Origin: Salinisphaera dokdonensis
Lineage (GTDB): Bacteria; Pseudomonadota; Gammaproteobacteria; Nevskiales; Salinisphaeraceae
Reading direction: 5' to 3'
Assembly: GCF_040361215.1 (NCBI RefSeq)
Contig: NZ_APND01000001.1
Location: 868,001 to 932,000, forward strand
DNA length: 64,000 nt
Positions 1 to 7,927 of the stretch are shown here, one piece after another; position 1 is the stretch's first letter; each line of letters starts with the position of its first letter. The notes under the pieces were generated by a model, which saw only the letters and a list, made by a program, of their open reading frames with translations, was not told where the DNA came from and searched no databases. The translations under genes were made by a program, and so were the position numbers.

Positions 1-1
1 G

Positions 2-466
2 CCGCCGTCACTGGCCGCGCTCGACGCACAGCTGGCGGCGCGCGATTTCCTGCTCGGTGAACAGCCGACGCTGGCCGACTTCGCGGTCTATCACCCGGTC
101 TGGTACATCCGCGGCAACGCGGGGATTGCGGATCTGCTCGACGCCTATCCGAACCTGCTCGCCTGGGCCGACCGGATACGCGCGATAGGCCACGGCCAGC
201 GCAAGGACCTCGACGCGGCACAGGCGCATTCGATCGCCGTGGAAACCACTGAATGGCAACCGTTGCCCGAGTCGGTCGCACACAAGCTTGCTCCCGGCAC
301 GACCGTAACGGTAGCCGCGACCGATTACGGCACCGAAGCCGTGACCGGACAGCTTGTCGCCATCGGCCGCGATGTCATGACGATCGAGCGTGAAGGCCCG
401 CAGAACACGCCGGTACGCGTGCATTTCCCGCGCGCCCGTTTTTGCGTCGAGGCCGCGGGCGACTAG
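2..466 (+). CDS. Glutathione S-transferase-like protein, C-terminal part (5' end outside window)
   Basis: The frame is open from the first bases of the window and ends at a TAG at 464-466. The visible 154 residues begin with a typical GST C-terminal helical segment: FLLGEQPTLADFAVYHPVW, then an LxAWADRIRAIG helix. The N-terminal thioredoxin fold lies outside the window. After the GST helices comes an extension of about 70 residues (from about position 239) that looks like a small beta-rich domain. GSTs conjugate glutathione to electrophiles or act as cytosolic reductases or isomerases; the substrate cannot be inferred. An internal ATG at 239 could be mistaken for a start, but the uninterrupted upstream frame with clear GST sequence argues against it. 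Confidence 0.75.
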   Translation, partial: PPSLAALDAQLAARDFLLGEQPTLADFAVYHPVWYIRGNAGIADLLDAYPNLLAWADRIRAIGHGQRKDLDAAQAHSIAVETTEWQPLPESVAHKLAPGTTVTVAATDYGTEAVTGQLVAIGRDVMTIEREGPQNTPVRVHFPRARFCVEAAGD

Positions 467-566
467 GTGGCGTCCGGCCGCCATATTGCCTGCCGGCGTT
501 GACCACGGGCCATCGTGCCCACATTGTTCGATAACAAGCGAAGCACCGCCGCAGGCAGGAGCAGAC

Positions 567-782
567 ATGAAACGAACATTAGGGGCGCTGGCCATGAACT
601 GGCTGCGCAAGCCCGAGAACCAGGAACGAATCAAGAGCACGGCGCGCGACGTCTGGGGGCGCTTTCAGGAGCACCGCAACGCACGCGCCACGGGACGCAC
701 CGATGCCGCCGAACGCCCACCGGCCGCGTCATCCGCCGAGCGGGATACACCGTCCGGTAACCGCGGCGATGGGCAGCAGTAG
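567..782 (+). CDS. Small hypothetical protein (71 aa)
   Basis: I do not recognise this family. The product is about 71 residues, starting MKRTLGALAMNWLRKPENQ, and is basic and rich in Arg/Ala with a low-complexity Ser/Pro/Asp tail. The ATG at 567 is preceded by a good Shine-Dalgarno (CAGGAG, about 5 bases away). It has no membrane segment, and its helical start followed by a disordered tail is all that can be seen. Its stop codon lies 14 bases inside the next gene, which starts at 769, suggesting translational coupling with that lipoprotein. The clear ribosome binding site and the overlap are the main reasons to accept it as real. Confidence 0.5.
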   Translation: MKRTLGALAMNWLRKPENQERIKSTARDVWGRFQEHRNARATGRTDAAERPPAASSAERDTPSGNRGDGQQ

Positions 783-1185
783 CTCACGCAGTCGAAACCG
801 TCGCTGCGCAGCAGCGGCGTCGACATCGTGGGCGCTATGGGCGTTTTCGGCACTTGGCCTGCTGGTCGCCGCCGGATGCGCCGGTACGCCGCCGCGTACC
901 GATCCCTCCGAAGCGCAATACCAGCGCTATTGGAACTGCACTTATGCCGCGGCCATGCCCTATGTGGCGGACCGGCAGTTGCCTGCGCGCGAGGCCGCGA
1001 TGCGCGCCCAAGCGCAGTGCTATCCGAGCTATCTCACCTATCGCGATGCACGAATCCGCCATGTGCGGTCGGTGGTTCCGGCCAGCGATCAGCAAATGGC
1101 GATCACACTCGCGACACAGGCCGCCCTGCAACGCCGCAAGGTCGTGACCCAGCGACTGACCGAACTGGTGGCCGAGGCGCGCTAG
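769..1185 (+). CDS. Putative lipoprotein (138 aa)
   Basis: The start at ATG 769 gives a basic N-terminus (SRSRNRR), a hydrophobic stretch (WALWAFSALGLLVAAG) and then a Cys that fits a lipobox, so the mature protein should be lipid-anchored in the cell envelope. The mature part is Ala/Arg-rich, probably helical, with a pair of Cys (WNCTYAAAMPYV and AQCYPSY) that could form a disulfide in the periplasm. The frame stays open back to 703, but the signal peptide sets the start at 769. It overlaps the preceding small gene by 14 bases. I do not recognise the function. Confidence 0.6.
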   Translation: MGSSSSRSRNRRCAAAASTSWALWAFSALGLLVAAGCAGTPPRTDPSEAQYQRYWNCTYAAAMPYVADRQLPAREAAMRAQAQCYPSYLTYRDARIRHVRSVVPASDQQMAITLATQAALQRRKVVTQRLTELVAEAR

Positions 1186-1292
1186 CCGCTATCGCTTTAG
1201 TTGGTTCTACCGCGCGCAGGCTGTAATCGGTTTCGCCCCGGGTCTTTGATATCGTCGACGGCTTATACAGCGACCGTTTTCTGGAGCGCCCC

Positions 1293-2450
1293 ATGGCATC
1301 GCAAGGACTCCCCGAAACCATGTCGGCCATGCTGCTGACCGGGCATGGCGGCATCGACAAGCTGGTCTACGATTCGAATGTACCCACACCAACCGCCGCA
1401 GCCGGCGAGGTGCTGGTACAAGTCACGGCCACGGCCAAGAACAACACCGATCGCAAGGCGCGCGAAGGGTTGTACCCCACCAAGGATGCGGACGACGTGA
1501 CGTCTTTCGCGATCGGCGGTTCGCCCACGCTGACCTTCCCGCGTGTCCAAGGCGCCGATGTGGTCGGGCGCGTCGCGGCCGTCGGCGAAGGCGTCGCCAC
1601 GACGCGTATCGGCGAGCGCGGCCTGCTCGATTTCAATATCTACGCCGACGCGCGCCGCGATATCAATCTCACCCCAGATTACTACGGCCACGGCGCCGAC
1701 GGCGGCTATGCCGAGTACGTAGCCGTGCCGGCCGACCAGTTCCATGCCGTGGACAACGACGACCTGTCGGACGCGCAGCTCGCAAGCATGGGGATGTGCT
1801 CCTATCAGACGGGCTATCACATGCTCACTGCGGCCGGCGTGAAAGCCGGCGAACGCGTGCTGGTGACTGGCGCCAGCGGCGGCGTAGGCACCGCGCTGAT
1901 CCAGATGTGCCGCGTGATCGGCGCCATTCCCTATGCGTTGAGCACGCCGGACAAGGCCGACGCCCTGCGCGCGCTCGGCGCGGAAGCGGTGTTCGACCGG
2001 GCCGACATGGACGACTTCACGGCCAAGGTGCGAGAAGTCACCCACGATGAACCCTTCGACGCGGTGATGGACCTGGTCGGCGGCGACATGACCCATCGCT
2101 TCATCGACACGATGATCTTCGACATGACCCGCCGGCGCACCTACCCGCGCCTGAGCATCGCCGGCGCCAGCGGCGGCAACGTCAGCGAGATGCTGTGGAC
2201 ACGCATCTATCTCTATCAGGTGCAGATCTTCGGCGTGTCGCACGGCACCCGTGCCGAAGCCGAACAGCTGGTCGCCTGGATTCGTTCGGGCGATCTCAAG
2301 CCGGTGCTGCATGCCGCGTTCAAACTCTCCGACCTACATGAAGCCGAGCGCTATTTCATGGACCGGTCGAGCAACTATCTCGGCAAGATCGTGATCGTGC
2401 CCGATGCCCAGTGGGACGCCCATGGCGCGCCGCACGCGCTTGCGCAATAA
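1293..2450 (+). CDS. MDR-superfamily zinc-independent alcohol dehydrogenase / quinone oxidoreductase-like
   Basis: This 385-residue protein has the medium-chain dehydrogenase layout: an N-terminal GroES-like domain (about 1-150, with LTFPRVQGADVVGRVAAVGEGV) and a Rossmann domain starting at the nucleotide-binding motif VTGASGGVGTALIQ (around residue 190). The structural zinc Cys cluster of classical alcohol dehydrogenases is absent, so an NAD(P)H-dependent quinone or enone reductase type is likely. A TGGAG sequence lies about 7 bases before ATG 1293; a second ATG at 1320 is possible. It stands alone between a lipoprotein gene and a racemase-family gene, so the substrate is unknown. Confidence 0.8.
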   Translation: MASQGLPETMSAMLLTGHGGIDKLVYDSNVPTPTAAAGEVLVQVTATAKNNTDRKAREGLYPTKDADDVTSFAIGGSPTLTFPRVQGADVVGRVAAVGEGVATTRIGERGLLDFNIYADARRDINLTPDYYGHGADGGYAEYVAVPADQFHAVDNDDLSDAQLASMGMCSYQTGYHMLTAAGVKAGERVLVTGASGGVGTALIQMCRVIGAIPYALSTPDKADALRALGAEAVFDRADMDDFTAKVREVTHDEPFDAVMDLVGGDMTHRFIDTMIFDMTRRRTYPRLSIAGASGGNVSEMLWTRIYLYQVQIFGVSHGTRAEAEQLVAWIRSGDLKPVLHAAFKLSDLHEAERYFMDRSSNYLGKIVIVPDAQWDAHGAPHALAQ

Positions 2451-2603
2451 AGCCTGCCCGACAACACCGTTCATACAAGATTCGACCTTGAGCCGTGTGT
2501 CTGCACGGCCACGTTGCGACGTCTGTGTCCGGCAGGCGCCGCAGCAACTGGATTCCCGGCGGCGGCAGCATCGACTGCCGCCGCGCCGATCAGAGACCGA
2601 GCC

Positions 2604-3650
2604 ATGACCCAGGAACTCTCCTTTCAGATCATCGACACCCACGCCGGCGGCGACGTCAGCCGTATCGTGGTCAGTGGCATCAATGCCCTGCCCGGCGAGA
2701 CCGTTCGCGATCAGATGGAATATCTGCGCGACGATGCCGACGGCCTTCGCACCCTGCTGCTGGAAGAGCCCTACGGCATTCCGGAAATGTCGGTCGATCT
2801 CGTTGTGCCGCCGACCGATCCGCAGGCCCAGGCCGGTTACATCATCATGGAAGTGATGGGCTACCCGATCTATTCCGGCTCGAACACCATCTGCACGGCC
2901 ACCGCCCTGCTGGAGTCCGGCATGATTCCCAAGTACGAAGGCCGCCAGCAGTTCGTGCTCGAATCACCGGCCGGTCTGGTCCAGATCGAGGCGAACGTCG
3001 AGAACGGCGTGGTCGAGACCATCACCTGCGAAGGTCTGCCCAGCTATATCGATACCTATCGGGCCACGATTCATGTGCCTCTGATCGGCGATGTGACCTA
3101 CAGCGTGGCGTATAGCGGCGGCTTCTATGCCTTGGTCGATGCGACCGAACTCGGCTTCGAACTTACCCGCGACGAGGAATCCCGGCTGGCCCACTGCGCG
3201 CAGGCGATCGTGGAAGCGATCCTGCAAGAACGCGGTTTCTCGCACTACTCGCTGGGCGACGTCGGCCCGCTGCCGTTCCTGCATTTCATGGGCCCGGTCG
3301 AGCAGATCGCGGGCGATCATTACCGCTCGCGCTCAGCCACCTATGTGCACCCTGGCGTGATCTGTCGCAGCACCACCGGCACCGGCACGTCGGCCCGCAT
3401 GGCGCTCATGCACCACGAAGGCCGCATGCAGCCGGGCGACAGGCTGGAAACCGTGTCGCTGCGTGGCTCCAGCTTCGTCGGCTCGTTCACGCGCGTGTCC
3501 AAGGGCGGCCCGCACGACGTCGTGGAGAACACGATCACCGGCAAGAGCTACGTGCTGGCGCGCTCACAGATCGTGGTGAATCCCGACGATCCACTGGTCG
3601 ACAGCTCACAGCTACGCCATATCCTGACCAGCCACGTACCGCGTGGGTAA
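2604..3650 (+). CDS. Proline racemase superfamily protein with Ser/Thr in place of both catalytic Cys
   Basis: The 348-residue product has the proline racemase fold signature throughout, including ESPAGLVQIEA and the GTGTSARMALMH segment. Family members interconvert proline or 4-hydroxyproline epimers with a pair of acid/base Cys, or dehydrate trans-3-hydroxyproline when the second Cys is Thr. Here the first catalytic position (canonical MCGH) reads YSGSN, with Ser at residue 91. The second (canonical DRSPCGTG) reads CRSTTGTG, with Thr at residue 258 and a Cys in place of the usual Asp at 254. Epimerase activity is therefore doubtful; a dehydratase or another reaction is more likely. ATG 2604 starts directly at the conserved N-terminus. 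There are no neighbouring proline-catabolism genes. Confidence 0.8.
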   Translation: MTQELSFQIIDTHAGGDVSRIVVSGINALPGETVRDQMEYLRDDADGLRTLLLEEPYGIPEMSVDLVVPPTDPQAQAGYIIMEVMGYPIYSGSNTICTATALLESGMIPKYEGRQQFVLESPAGLVQIEANVENGVVETITCEGLPSYIDTYRATIHVPLIGDVTYSVAYSGGFYALVDATELGFELTRDEESRLAHCAQAIVEAILQERGFSHYSLGDVGPLPFLHFMGPVEQIAGDHYRSRSATYVHPGVICRSTTGTGTSARMALMHHEGRMQPGDRLETVSLRGSSFVGSFTRVSKGGPHDVVENTITGKSYVLARSQIVVNPDDPLVDSSQLRHILTSHVPRG

Positions 3651-3730
3651 CTGTCGGTCGCCGCGCCTGCCGCGACCGCTGACTGGATAGAGACGGCCGC
3701 TCTGCGCTAGCGTCGTAGCCGGAGCATGCA

Positions 3731-4618
3731 ATGAACAGACGAACGCCAAACCGGGCGCTCGGCCTGCTCTGGCTGGCGCTGACCGTATCCGCGCTCGCGG
3801 TACATGCCGCCGCCCCGCCGCAGGTCACCCTTGCCGAGACCTATGACGGCGGCATTGATCTGGCCGAATACTGGATCAGCGAAAAATATGACGGCGTACG
3901 CGGTTACTGGAATGGCGAACGACTGATCACCCGTGGCGGACTGGTCATTCATACGCCGCCCTGGTTCACCGCCGGCTGGCCCGAGCATGCGATGGACGGC
4001 GAGCTATGGACCGGCTACGGGGAATTTGCTCGCGTATCCGGCATCGCGCGTTCGCATGGCGCAGCCGAAGCGGATTGGCGCGATGTTCGGTATCGCGTGT
4101 TCGACCTTCCGGATCATGTCGGCTCTTTCGATACCCGCGTGCCGGCGATCCGCGACGTGGTGGCTGAAATCGACCAGCCTTGGGTCATCGCCGTCCACCA
4201 GTTCAGAGTCACAAATGCGATGGCGCTGGATGCGGCGATGGATCGCGTGCTGGCGCGCGGTGGCGAAGGTCTGATCCTGCATCGCGGCGGCGCGAAATAC
4301 AGGGCCGGACGCAGCGACGATCTGCTCAAACTCAAGCCGTACGACGATGCCGAAGCCCGGGTAATCGGCCACAACCCCGGCCAGGGTCGGCTCGAAGGGC
4401 TGATGGGCTCGCTCGACGTTCGTACGCCGGACGGTCGCGAGTTCGCCATCGGCAGTGGTTTTACCGATGCGCAGCGCGCCGATCCGCCGCCGGTCGGCTC
4501 GTGGATCACCTATCGCTACAACGGCGAGACGGCCACCGGCCTGCCCCGCTTCGCACGTTTCCTGCGCCGGCGGCCGGGCGGGCCGCCGCCCGAGATCGAC
4601 CGCCCGCCCGATCGCTAG
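3731..4618 (+). CDS. Exported minimal ATP-dependent DNA ligase (LigE/Lig B-type)
   Basis: This is a 295-residue ATP-dependent DNA ligase with only the nucleotidyltransferase and OB domains. The adenylation motif EKYDGVR puts the nucleophilic Lys at residue 52, and further ligase motifs follow (MDGELW, GGEGLILH, LLKLKPYDDAEARV). Residues 1-27 form a clear signal peptide (basic start, hydrophobic LLWLALTVSALAVHA, Ala-rich cleavage site), so it should act in the periplasm. Family LigE proteins of Gammaproteobacteria and Neisseria are exported and have been linked to extracellular DNA or DNA uptake. Its stop codon overlaps the convergent stop of the next gene. It is too small to be the replicative ligase. 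Confidence 0.85.
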   Translation: MNRRTPNRALGLLWLALTVSALAVHAAAPPQVTLAETYDGGIDLAEYWISEKYDGVRGYWNGERLITRGGLVIHTPPWFTAGWPEHAMDGELWTGYGEFARVSGIARSHGAAEADWRDVRYRVFDLPDHVGSFDTRVPAIRDVVAEIDQPWVIAVHQFRVTNAMALDAAMDRVLARGGEGLILHRGGAKYRAGRSDDLLKLKPYDDAEARVIGHNPGQGRLEGLMGSLDVRTPDGREFAIGSGFTDAQRADPPPVGSWITYRYNGETATGLPRFARFLRRRPGGPPPEIDRPPDR

Positions 4619-4917
4619 ATCTTGACGTCGAAACCCTCGAACTGCGGTGGGCCGAGATAGATATCCTTGCGTGCGCCGGCGTTCGCGTGCGCCTTGCGAA
4701 ACGCCTCGGACTGGGTCCAGGCCTCGAAGGCGGCGCGTGACTCCCATTCCGAATGCGAGGCGAACAGCGTGTACTCGTCGTTGGTCGCGCCCTGCAGCAG
4801 GTTGAACTGCTTGAAGCCCGGCACGTCCTGCAGGTGGGTATCGCGCTCGCGCCAGATGGCGAGGAATTCCTCTTCGCAGCCCGGCTTGATCTTGAAACGG
4901 TTCATGGCGATGAACAT
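4615..4917 (-). CDS. Antibiotic biosynthesis monooxygenase (ABM) domain protein, HmoA/IsdG-like fold
   Basis: The 100-residue protein is one ABM ferredoxin-like domain: MFIAMNRFKIKPG, a central VPGFKQFNLLQG strand, then an EYTLFASHSEWESRAAFEAWTQS segment. Proteins of this type include heme-degrading monooxygenases and quinol or small-molecule monooxygenases; most act without a cofactor in the cytoplasm. The reaction cannot be decided from sequence. The gene faces the ligase gene, and the two stop codons (TAG on each strand) share bases 4616-4617. The ATG at 4917 starts the conserved domain exactly; the frame stays open further upstream without family similarity. Confidence 0.75.
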   Translation of the reverse strand: MFIAMNRFKIKPGCEEEFLAIWRERDTHLQDVPGFKQFNLLQGATNDEYTLFASHSEWESRAAFEAWTQSEAFRKAHANAGARKDIYLGPPQFEGFDVKI

Positions 4918-5046
4918 GGCCAAACTCCTGATCGGCAAATACGGCGACCGAGTATACGCACGCCGATTATCGCCAGATGGCGCGATCGCTGCGCAATACA
5001 GATAGAATGTCGCGCTTTGCCCACCATTGGGCCTATGGGAGAGCAC

Positions 5047-5919
5047 GTGCTGATCCGGATTCTGGAAATCACGGTGCCGGTATTCGGCATCATCGCGCTG
5101 GCCTATGCCTATGGCCGCAAGCGCCCGACAGATCTGCGTGACGCCAACCGCCTGAACATCACGATCTTCACCCCGGCGCTGATCTTTCACGCGCTGACCG
5201 AGCGCTCGCAGGGCGGCGACGATTTCATCATGGCGGCCATCGGCGCGGCCGTCATCGTGCTCGGTTCGGGGCTACTGGCCTGGGCCTGGGTGCGGGTCAC
5301 GAAACGCGACGCGGCGATCTATATCGGCCCGGCGATGTTCAACAACTGCGGCAACCTCGGCCTGCCGCTGGCCATTCTGGCGTTCGGGGAAGATGCGTTG
5401 CCGCTGGCGGTCGTACTGCTGGTCACCGAGAATCTGCTGCAGTTCACCGTCGGCCTGTGGCTGCTAGGAGACTCGATCCATATCAAGCGGCTCGTGACCA
5501 ACCCCATGCTGGTGGCGACCTTCGCCGGCGTGCTCGGCATGGTGATGGACTGGCATGCACCGGCGATGATCGAGCCCGGCATCCGCATGCTCGGCGAGAT
5601 ATCGATCCCGCTGATGCTGGTCGCGCTCGGCGTGCGCCTGGCCGACGGCGCGCCGGGCCAGTGGGCGGCCGGTTTCTGGGGCGGGCTGCTGTGCCCGTTG
5701 ACCGGGCTGATCGTGGCGGTGCCCTGGGTGCTGATCACCCAGCCCGAGCCGCCGCTGGCGGCGTTGCTGATCGTGTTCGGTGCCCTGCCGCCGGCCGTGC
5801 TCAACTACATGCTCGCCGAGCAGTTCGAGATCGCGCCGCAGCAGGTTGCTGCGATCGTGGCCGTCGGCCATGTCATCGCGCTCGCTTTGATTCCGCTTAC
5901 CCTTTACTGGGTGCTCTAG
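5047..5919 (+). CDS. AEC (auxin efflux carrier) family transporter
   Basis: This integral membrane protein of about 290 residues has around 9-10 hydrophobic segments. It shows the AEC signature of paired halves: LNITIFTPALIFHAL early, MFNNCGNLGLPLAI in the middle, and FGALPPAVLNYMLAEQF in the second half. AEC carriers export or exchange small carboxylates such as malate; the substrate is unknown. Two starts are possible. ATG 5035 adds four residues. GTG 5047 has GGGAG 5 bases upstream and gives the usual family N-terminus (LIRILEITVPVFG), so I prefer it. A strong terminator follows. Confidence 0.8.
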   Translation: MLIRILEITVPVFGIIALAYAYGRKRPTDLRDANRLNITIFTPALIFHALTERSQGGDDFIMAAIGAAVIVLGSGLLAWAWVRVTKRDAAIYIGPAMFNNCGNLGLPLAILAFGEDALPLAVVLLVTENLLQFTVGLWLLGDSIHIKRLVTNPMLVATFAGVLGMVMDWHAPAMIEPGIRMLGEISIPLMLVALGVRLADGAPGQWAAGFWGGLLCPLTGLIVAVPWVLITQPEPPLAALLIVFGALPPAVLNYMLAEQFEIAPQQVAAIVAVGHVIALALIPLTLYWVL

Positions 5920-5941
5920 ACCCCGTTACGCGCCAGCCATG

Positions 5942-5973
5942 AAAAAGCCGGCGAGAACACCCGCCGGCTTTTT
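5942..5973. terminator. Bidirectional rho-independent terminator
   Basis: The GCCGGCG / CGCCGGC stem has an 8-base loop (AGAACACC) and is flanked by five A on the left and five T on the right, so it works in both directions. It sits between the convergent AEC transporter and flavin oxidoreductase genes. Confidence 0.9.
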
Positions 5974-5997
5974 CGTTCGCAGAACTGATCGAACCGT

Positions 5998-7122
5998 TTA
6001 TGCGGTACCGGTCTTGCCCTGCTCGTCGAGGAAGGGATAGTCGGTGTAGCCCTTCTCGTCGCCGCCGTAGTAGGTGGCCTCGTCCGGCTTGGCCAGCTCG
6101 GCACCGATACGGAAGCGCTCGACCAGGTCCGGATTGGCGATGTAAGGCCGGCCGAACGCCGCGCCGTCGCCCAGACCCTTCGCAATCAGTTCCTCGGTGC
6201 CCTCTGCGGTGTAGTGACCGCAGAAGATCAACGCGCCGTCGGCGAAGCGCTCGCGCAGGGCCTTGCGGAACTCGTCGGTGAGCTTGATATCGCCGCCGGC
6301 CCAGTCGGGCTCGTTGACGTGCAGATAGGCCAGGCCGCGCTGGTTGAGCTGCTCGGCCATGTAGAAGGCCATCGTCTTGGGCTCGTCGTCGGTGAGACCG
6401 AAGAGCTCGATGAACGGTGACATGCGAATACCGACACGATCGGCGCCCATCACTTCGACCACCGCGTCGACCACTTCAAGCGGCAGACGCGCACGATTCT
6501 CGATCGAGCCGCCGTAGGCGTCGGTACGCTTGTTCGAGCCGGTGGCCATGAACTGCTGCAGCAGGTAGGCGTTGGCCGCATGTACTTCGACCAGGTCGAA
6601 ACCGGCACGCTTGGCGCGGATCGCGGCCTGGCGATACTCCTCGACTACCTCGGGGATTTCCTTGGTTTCCAGCGCTCGCGGCGTGCTGGAGTCCTGCAGG
6701 CCGTTGGAGCCGTCCTCGAATTCGACGAAGCTCTTGGCGCCTTCGCCGCGAATCGCACTCGGCGCGACCGGCTTGCGGCCGTCCGGGTGCACCATCTCAT
6801 GGCCGACACGGCCGACGTGCCACAGCTGCAGACACATGCGGCCGCCGGCGTCGTGCACGGCATCGACGACGCCCTTCCAGCCGGCTTCCTGTTCATCGGT
6901 GAAGATGCTCGGCGTATAGACATAGCCTCGCGCACTCTCCGAGATATTGGTCGCCTCGGAGATGATCAGGCCCGCACCGGCGCGCTGGGCATAGTATTCC
7001 TGCTGCATCGGCCCGGGCACCTGATCAGGCGTGCGCGAGCGCGTCAGCGGCGCCATCACCACACGGTTGGGCAGTTGCACGGCACCGAAATTGACGGGCG
7101 AAAGTAGTTTGTCGACGGCCAT
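5998..7122 (-). CDS. Old Yellow Enzyme family NADH:flavin oxidoreductase (N-ethylmaleimide reductase-like)
   Basis: This 374-residue FMN-dependent TIM-barrel ene-reductase reduces activated C=C bonds (enones, maleimides, nitrate esters) with NAD(P)H. OYE hallmarks visible are MAPLTRSRT at the N-terminus, LQLWHVGRVGH, the substrate-binding His/Asn pair in VHAANAYLLQQF, KRTDAYGGSIENR, and the C-terminal FGRPYIANPDL FMN phosphate-binding segment. The start is placed at ATG 7122 because AAGGAG lies 6 bases upstream; an in-frame start at 7146 lacks one. The gene stands alone and shares a bidirectional terminator with the AEC transporter. Confidence 0.88.
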   Translation of the reverse strand: MAVDKLLSPVNFGAVQLPNRVVMAPLTRSRTPDQVPGPMQQEYYAQRAGAGLIISEATNISESARGYVYTPSIFTDEQEAGWKGVVDAVHDAGGRMCLQLWHVGRVGHEMVHPDGRKPVAPSAIRGEGAKSFVEFEDGSNGLQDSSTPRALETKEIPEVVEEYRQAAIRAKRAGFDLVEVHAANAYLLQQFMATGSNKRTDAYGGSIENRARLPLEVVDAVVEVMGADRVGIRMSPFIELFGLTDDEPKTMAFYMAEQLNQRGLAYLHVNEPDWAGGDIKLTDEFRKALRERFADGALIFCGHYTAEGTEELIAKGLGDGAAFGRPYIANPDLVERFRIGAELAKPDEATYYGGDEKGYTDYPFLDEQGKTGTA

Positions 7123-7221
7123 GAAGGCTCCTTGTTCGAACAACATTGATACCCCTGTGACTTGGAGGTCACGCGAGCCGAATCAAGTCGATTGCGGACA
7201 ATTCATCTATGCGCCGGGCAC

Positions 7222-7250
7222 AAAAAAGCCCCGCCGCGATGCGACGGGGC
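7222..7250 (-). terminator. Rho-independent terminator of the azurin-like gene
   Basis: Read on the minus strand, GCCCCGTCGC and GCGGCGGGGC form a GC-rich hairpin followed by TTTTTT. It lies 30 bases after the cupredoxin stop codon. Confidence 0.85.
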
Positions 7251-7279
7251 CGTAGCCGACATTCAGCCGGCCATGCGCT

Positions 7280-7732
7280 CTATTCGGCCTTCACCGTCAG
7301 CGTGCCCTTCATCCCGGCCGCGAAATGGCCCGGGAAGGTGCAGATGTACTCATAATCGCCCGGTTCTTCCGGCGCGGTGAACGTCACCGTATCGGACTCG
7401 CCGCCGGCCACGAGACCCGTATGGGCGATGATCTGATCGCTCATGTCGCTCGGAACGTAGTCGTTCGCCTTGGCACTGGCCGCGGCTTCGTCGAGCTTCC
7501 GCGCATCGGCGTCGGCCTTGAGCAGAAGCCAGTTATGCGCCATGGCAGACGCCGGCAGCTTGGAGTTGTTCACGAGCTTGATCGTGACTTCTTCACCCGG
7601 CTTGACCGTGATCGATTCCTGGCTGAACCGCAGGCTGTTCTTCGCCTCGATTTCCACGGTCTTCGCCTGTGCGGCGACCGCCATGGTCGAAAGCGCTGCG
7701 AACATCACGAGCATGATCGTCTTCTTCAACAT
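7280..7732 (-). CDS. Azurin-like periplasmic blue copper protein
   Basis: The 150-residue precursor has a signal peptide (MLKKTIMLVMFAALSTMAVAAQA) and a mature cupredoxin domain of about 127 residues. All type 1 copper ligands are present: His66 in AHNW, then Cys131, His136 and Met141 in CTFPGHFAAGM. Azurins shuttle single electrons in the periplasm, for example between cytochromes and terminal reductases. The N-terminal disulfide of classical azurins is missing: the mature protein has only the copper-ligating Cys. AGGAGAGG precedes ATG 7732. The gene has its own terminator and appears monocistronic; no redox partner is adjacent. Confidence 0.88.
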   Translation of the reverse strand: MLKKTIMLVMFAALSTMAVAAQAKTVEIEAKNSLRFSQESITVKPGEEVTIKLVNNSKLPASAMAHNWLLLKADADARKLDEAAASAKANDYVPSDMSDQIIAHTGLVAGGESDTVTFTAPEEPGDYEYICTFPGHFAAGMKGTLTVKAE

Positions 7733-7927
7733 CGAACCTCTCCTTCGTTTTCGTGTCGTTGCACAATGCAGCGGAAGCACGGATCGCGCAAGCTGCAACG
7801 CAACATGCGTAGTGCTACCTGTTGGCAGTACACATGTGCCACATCCAGCGATGCCAGACCGCTCTATGAAGCGATACGGGCCAGCGTTCTGCAGCACGCA
7901 CCGGTGCTAGCGAGCCAGACAGGTCAG

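Noticed and set aside
1263..2312. A 349-codon minus-strand frame opposite the MDR gene
   Set aside because: It is antisense to a clear MDR enzyme and lacks a start signal or domain.
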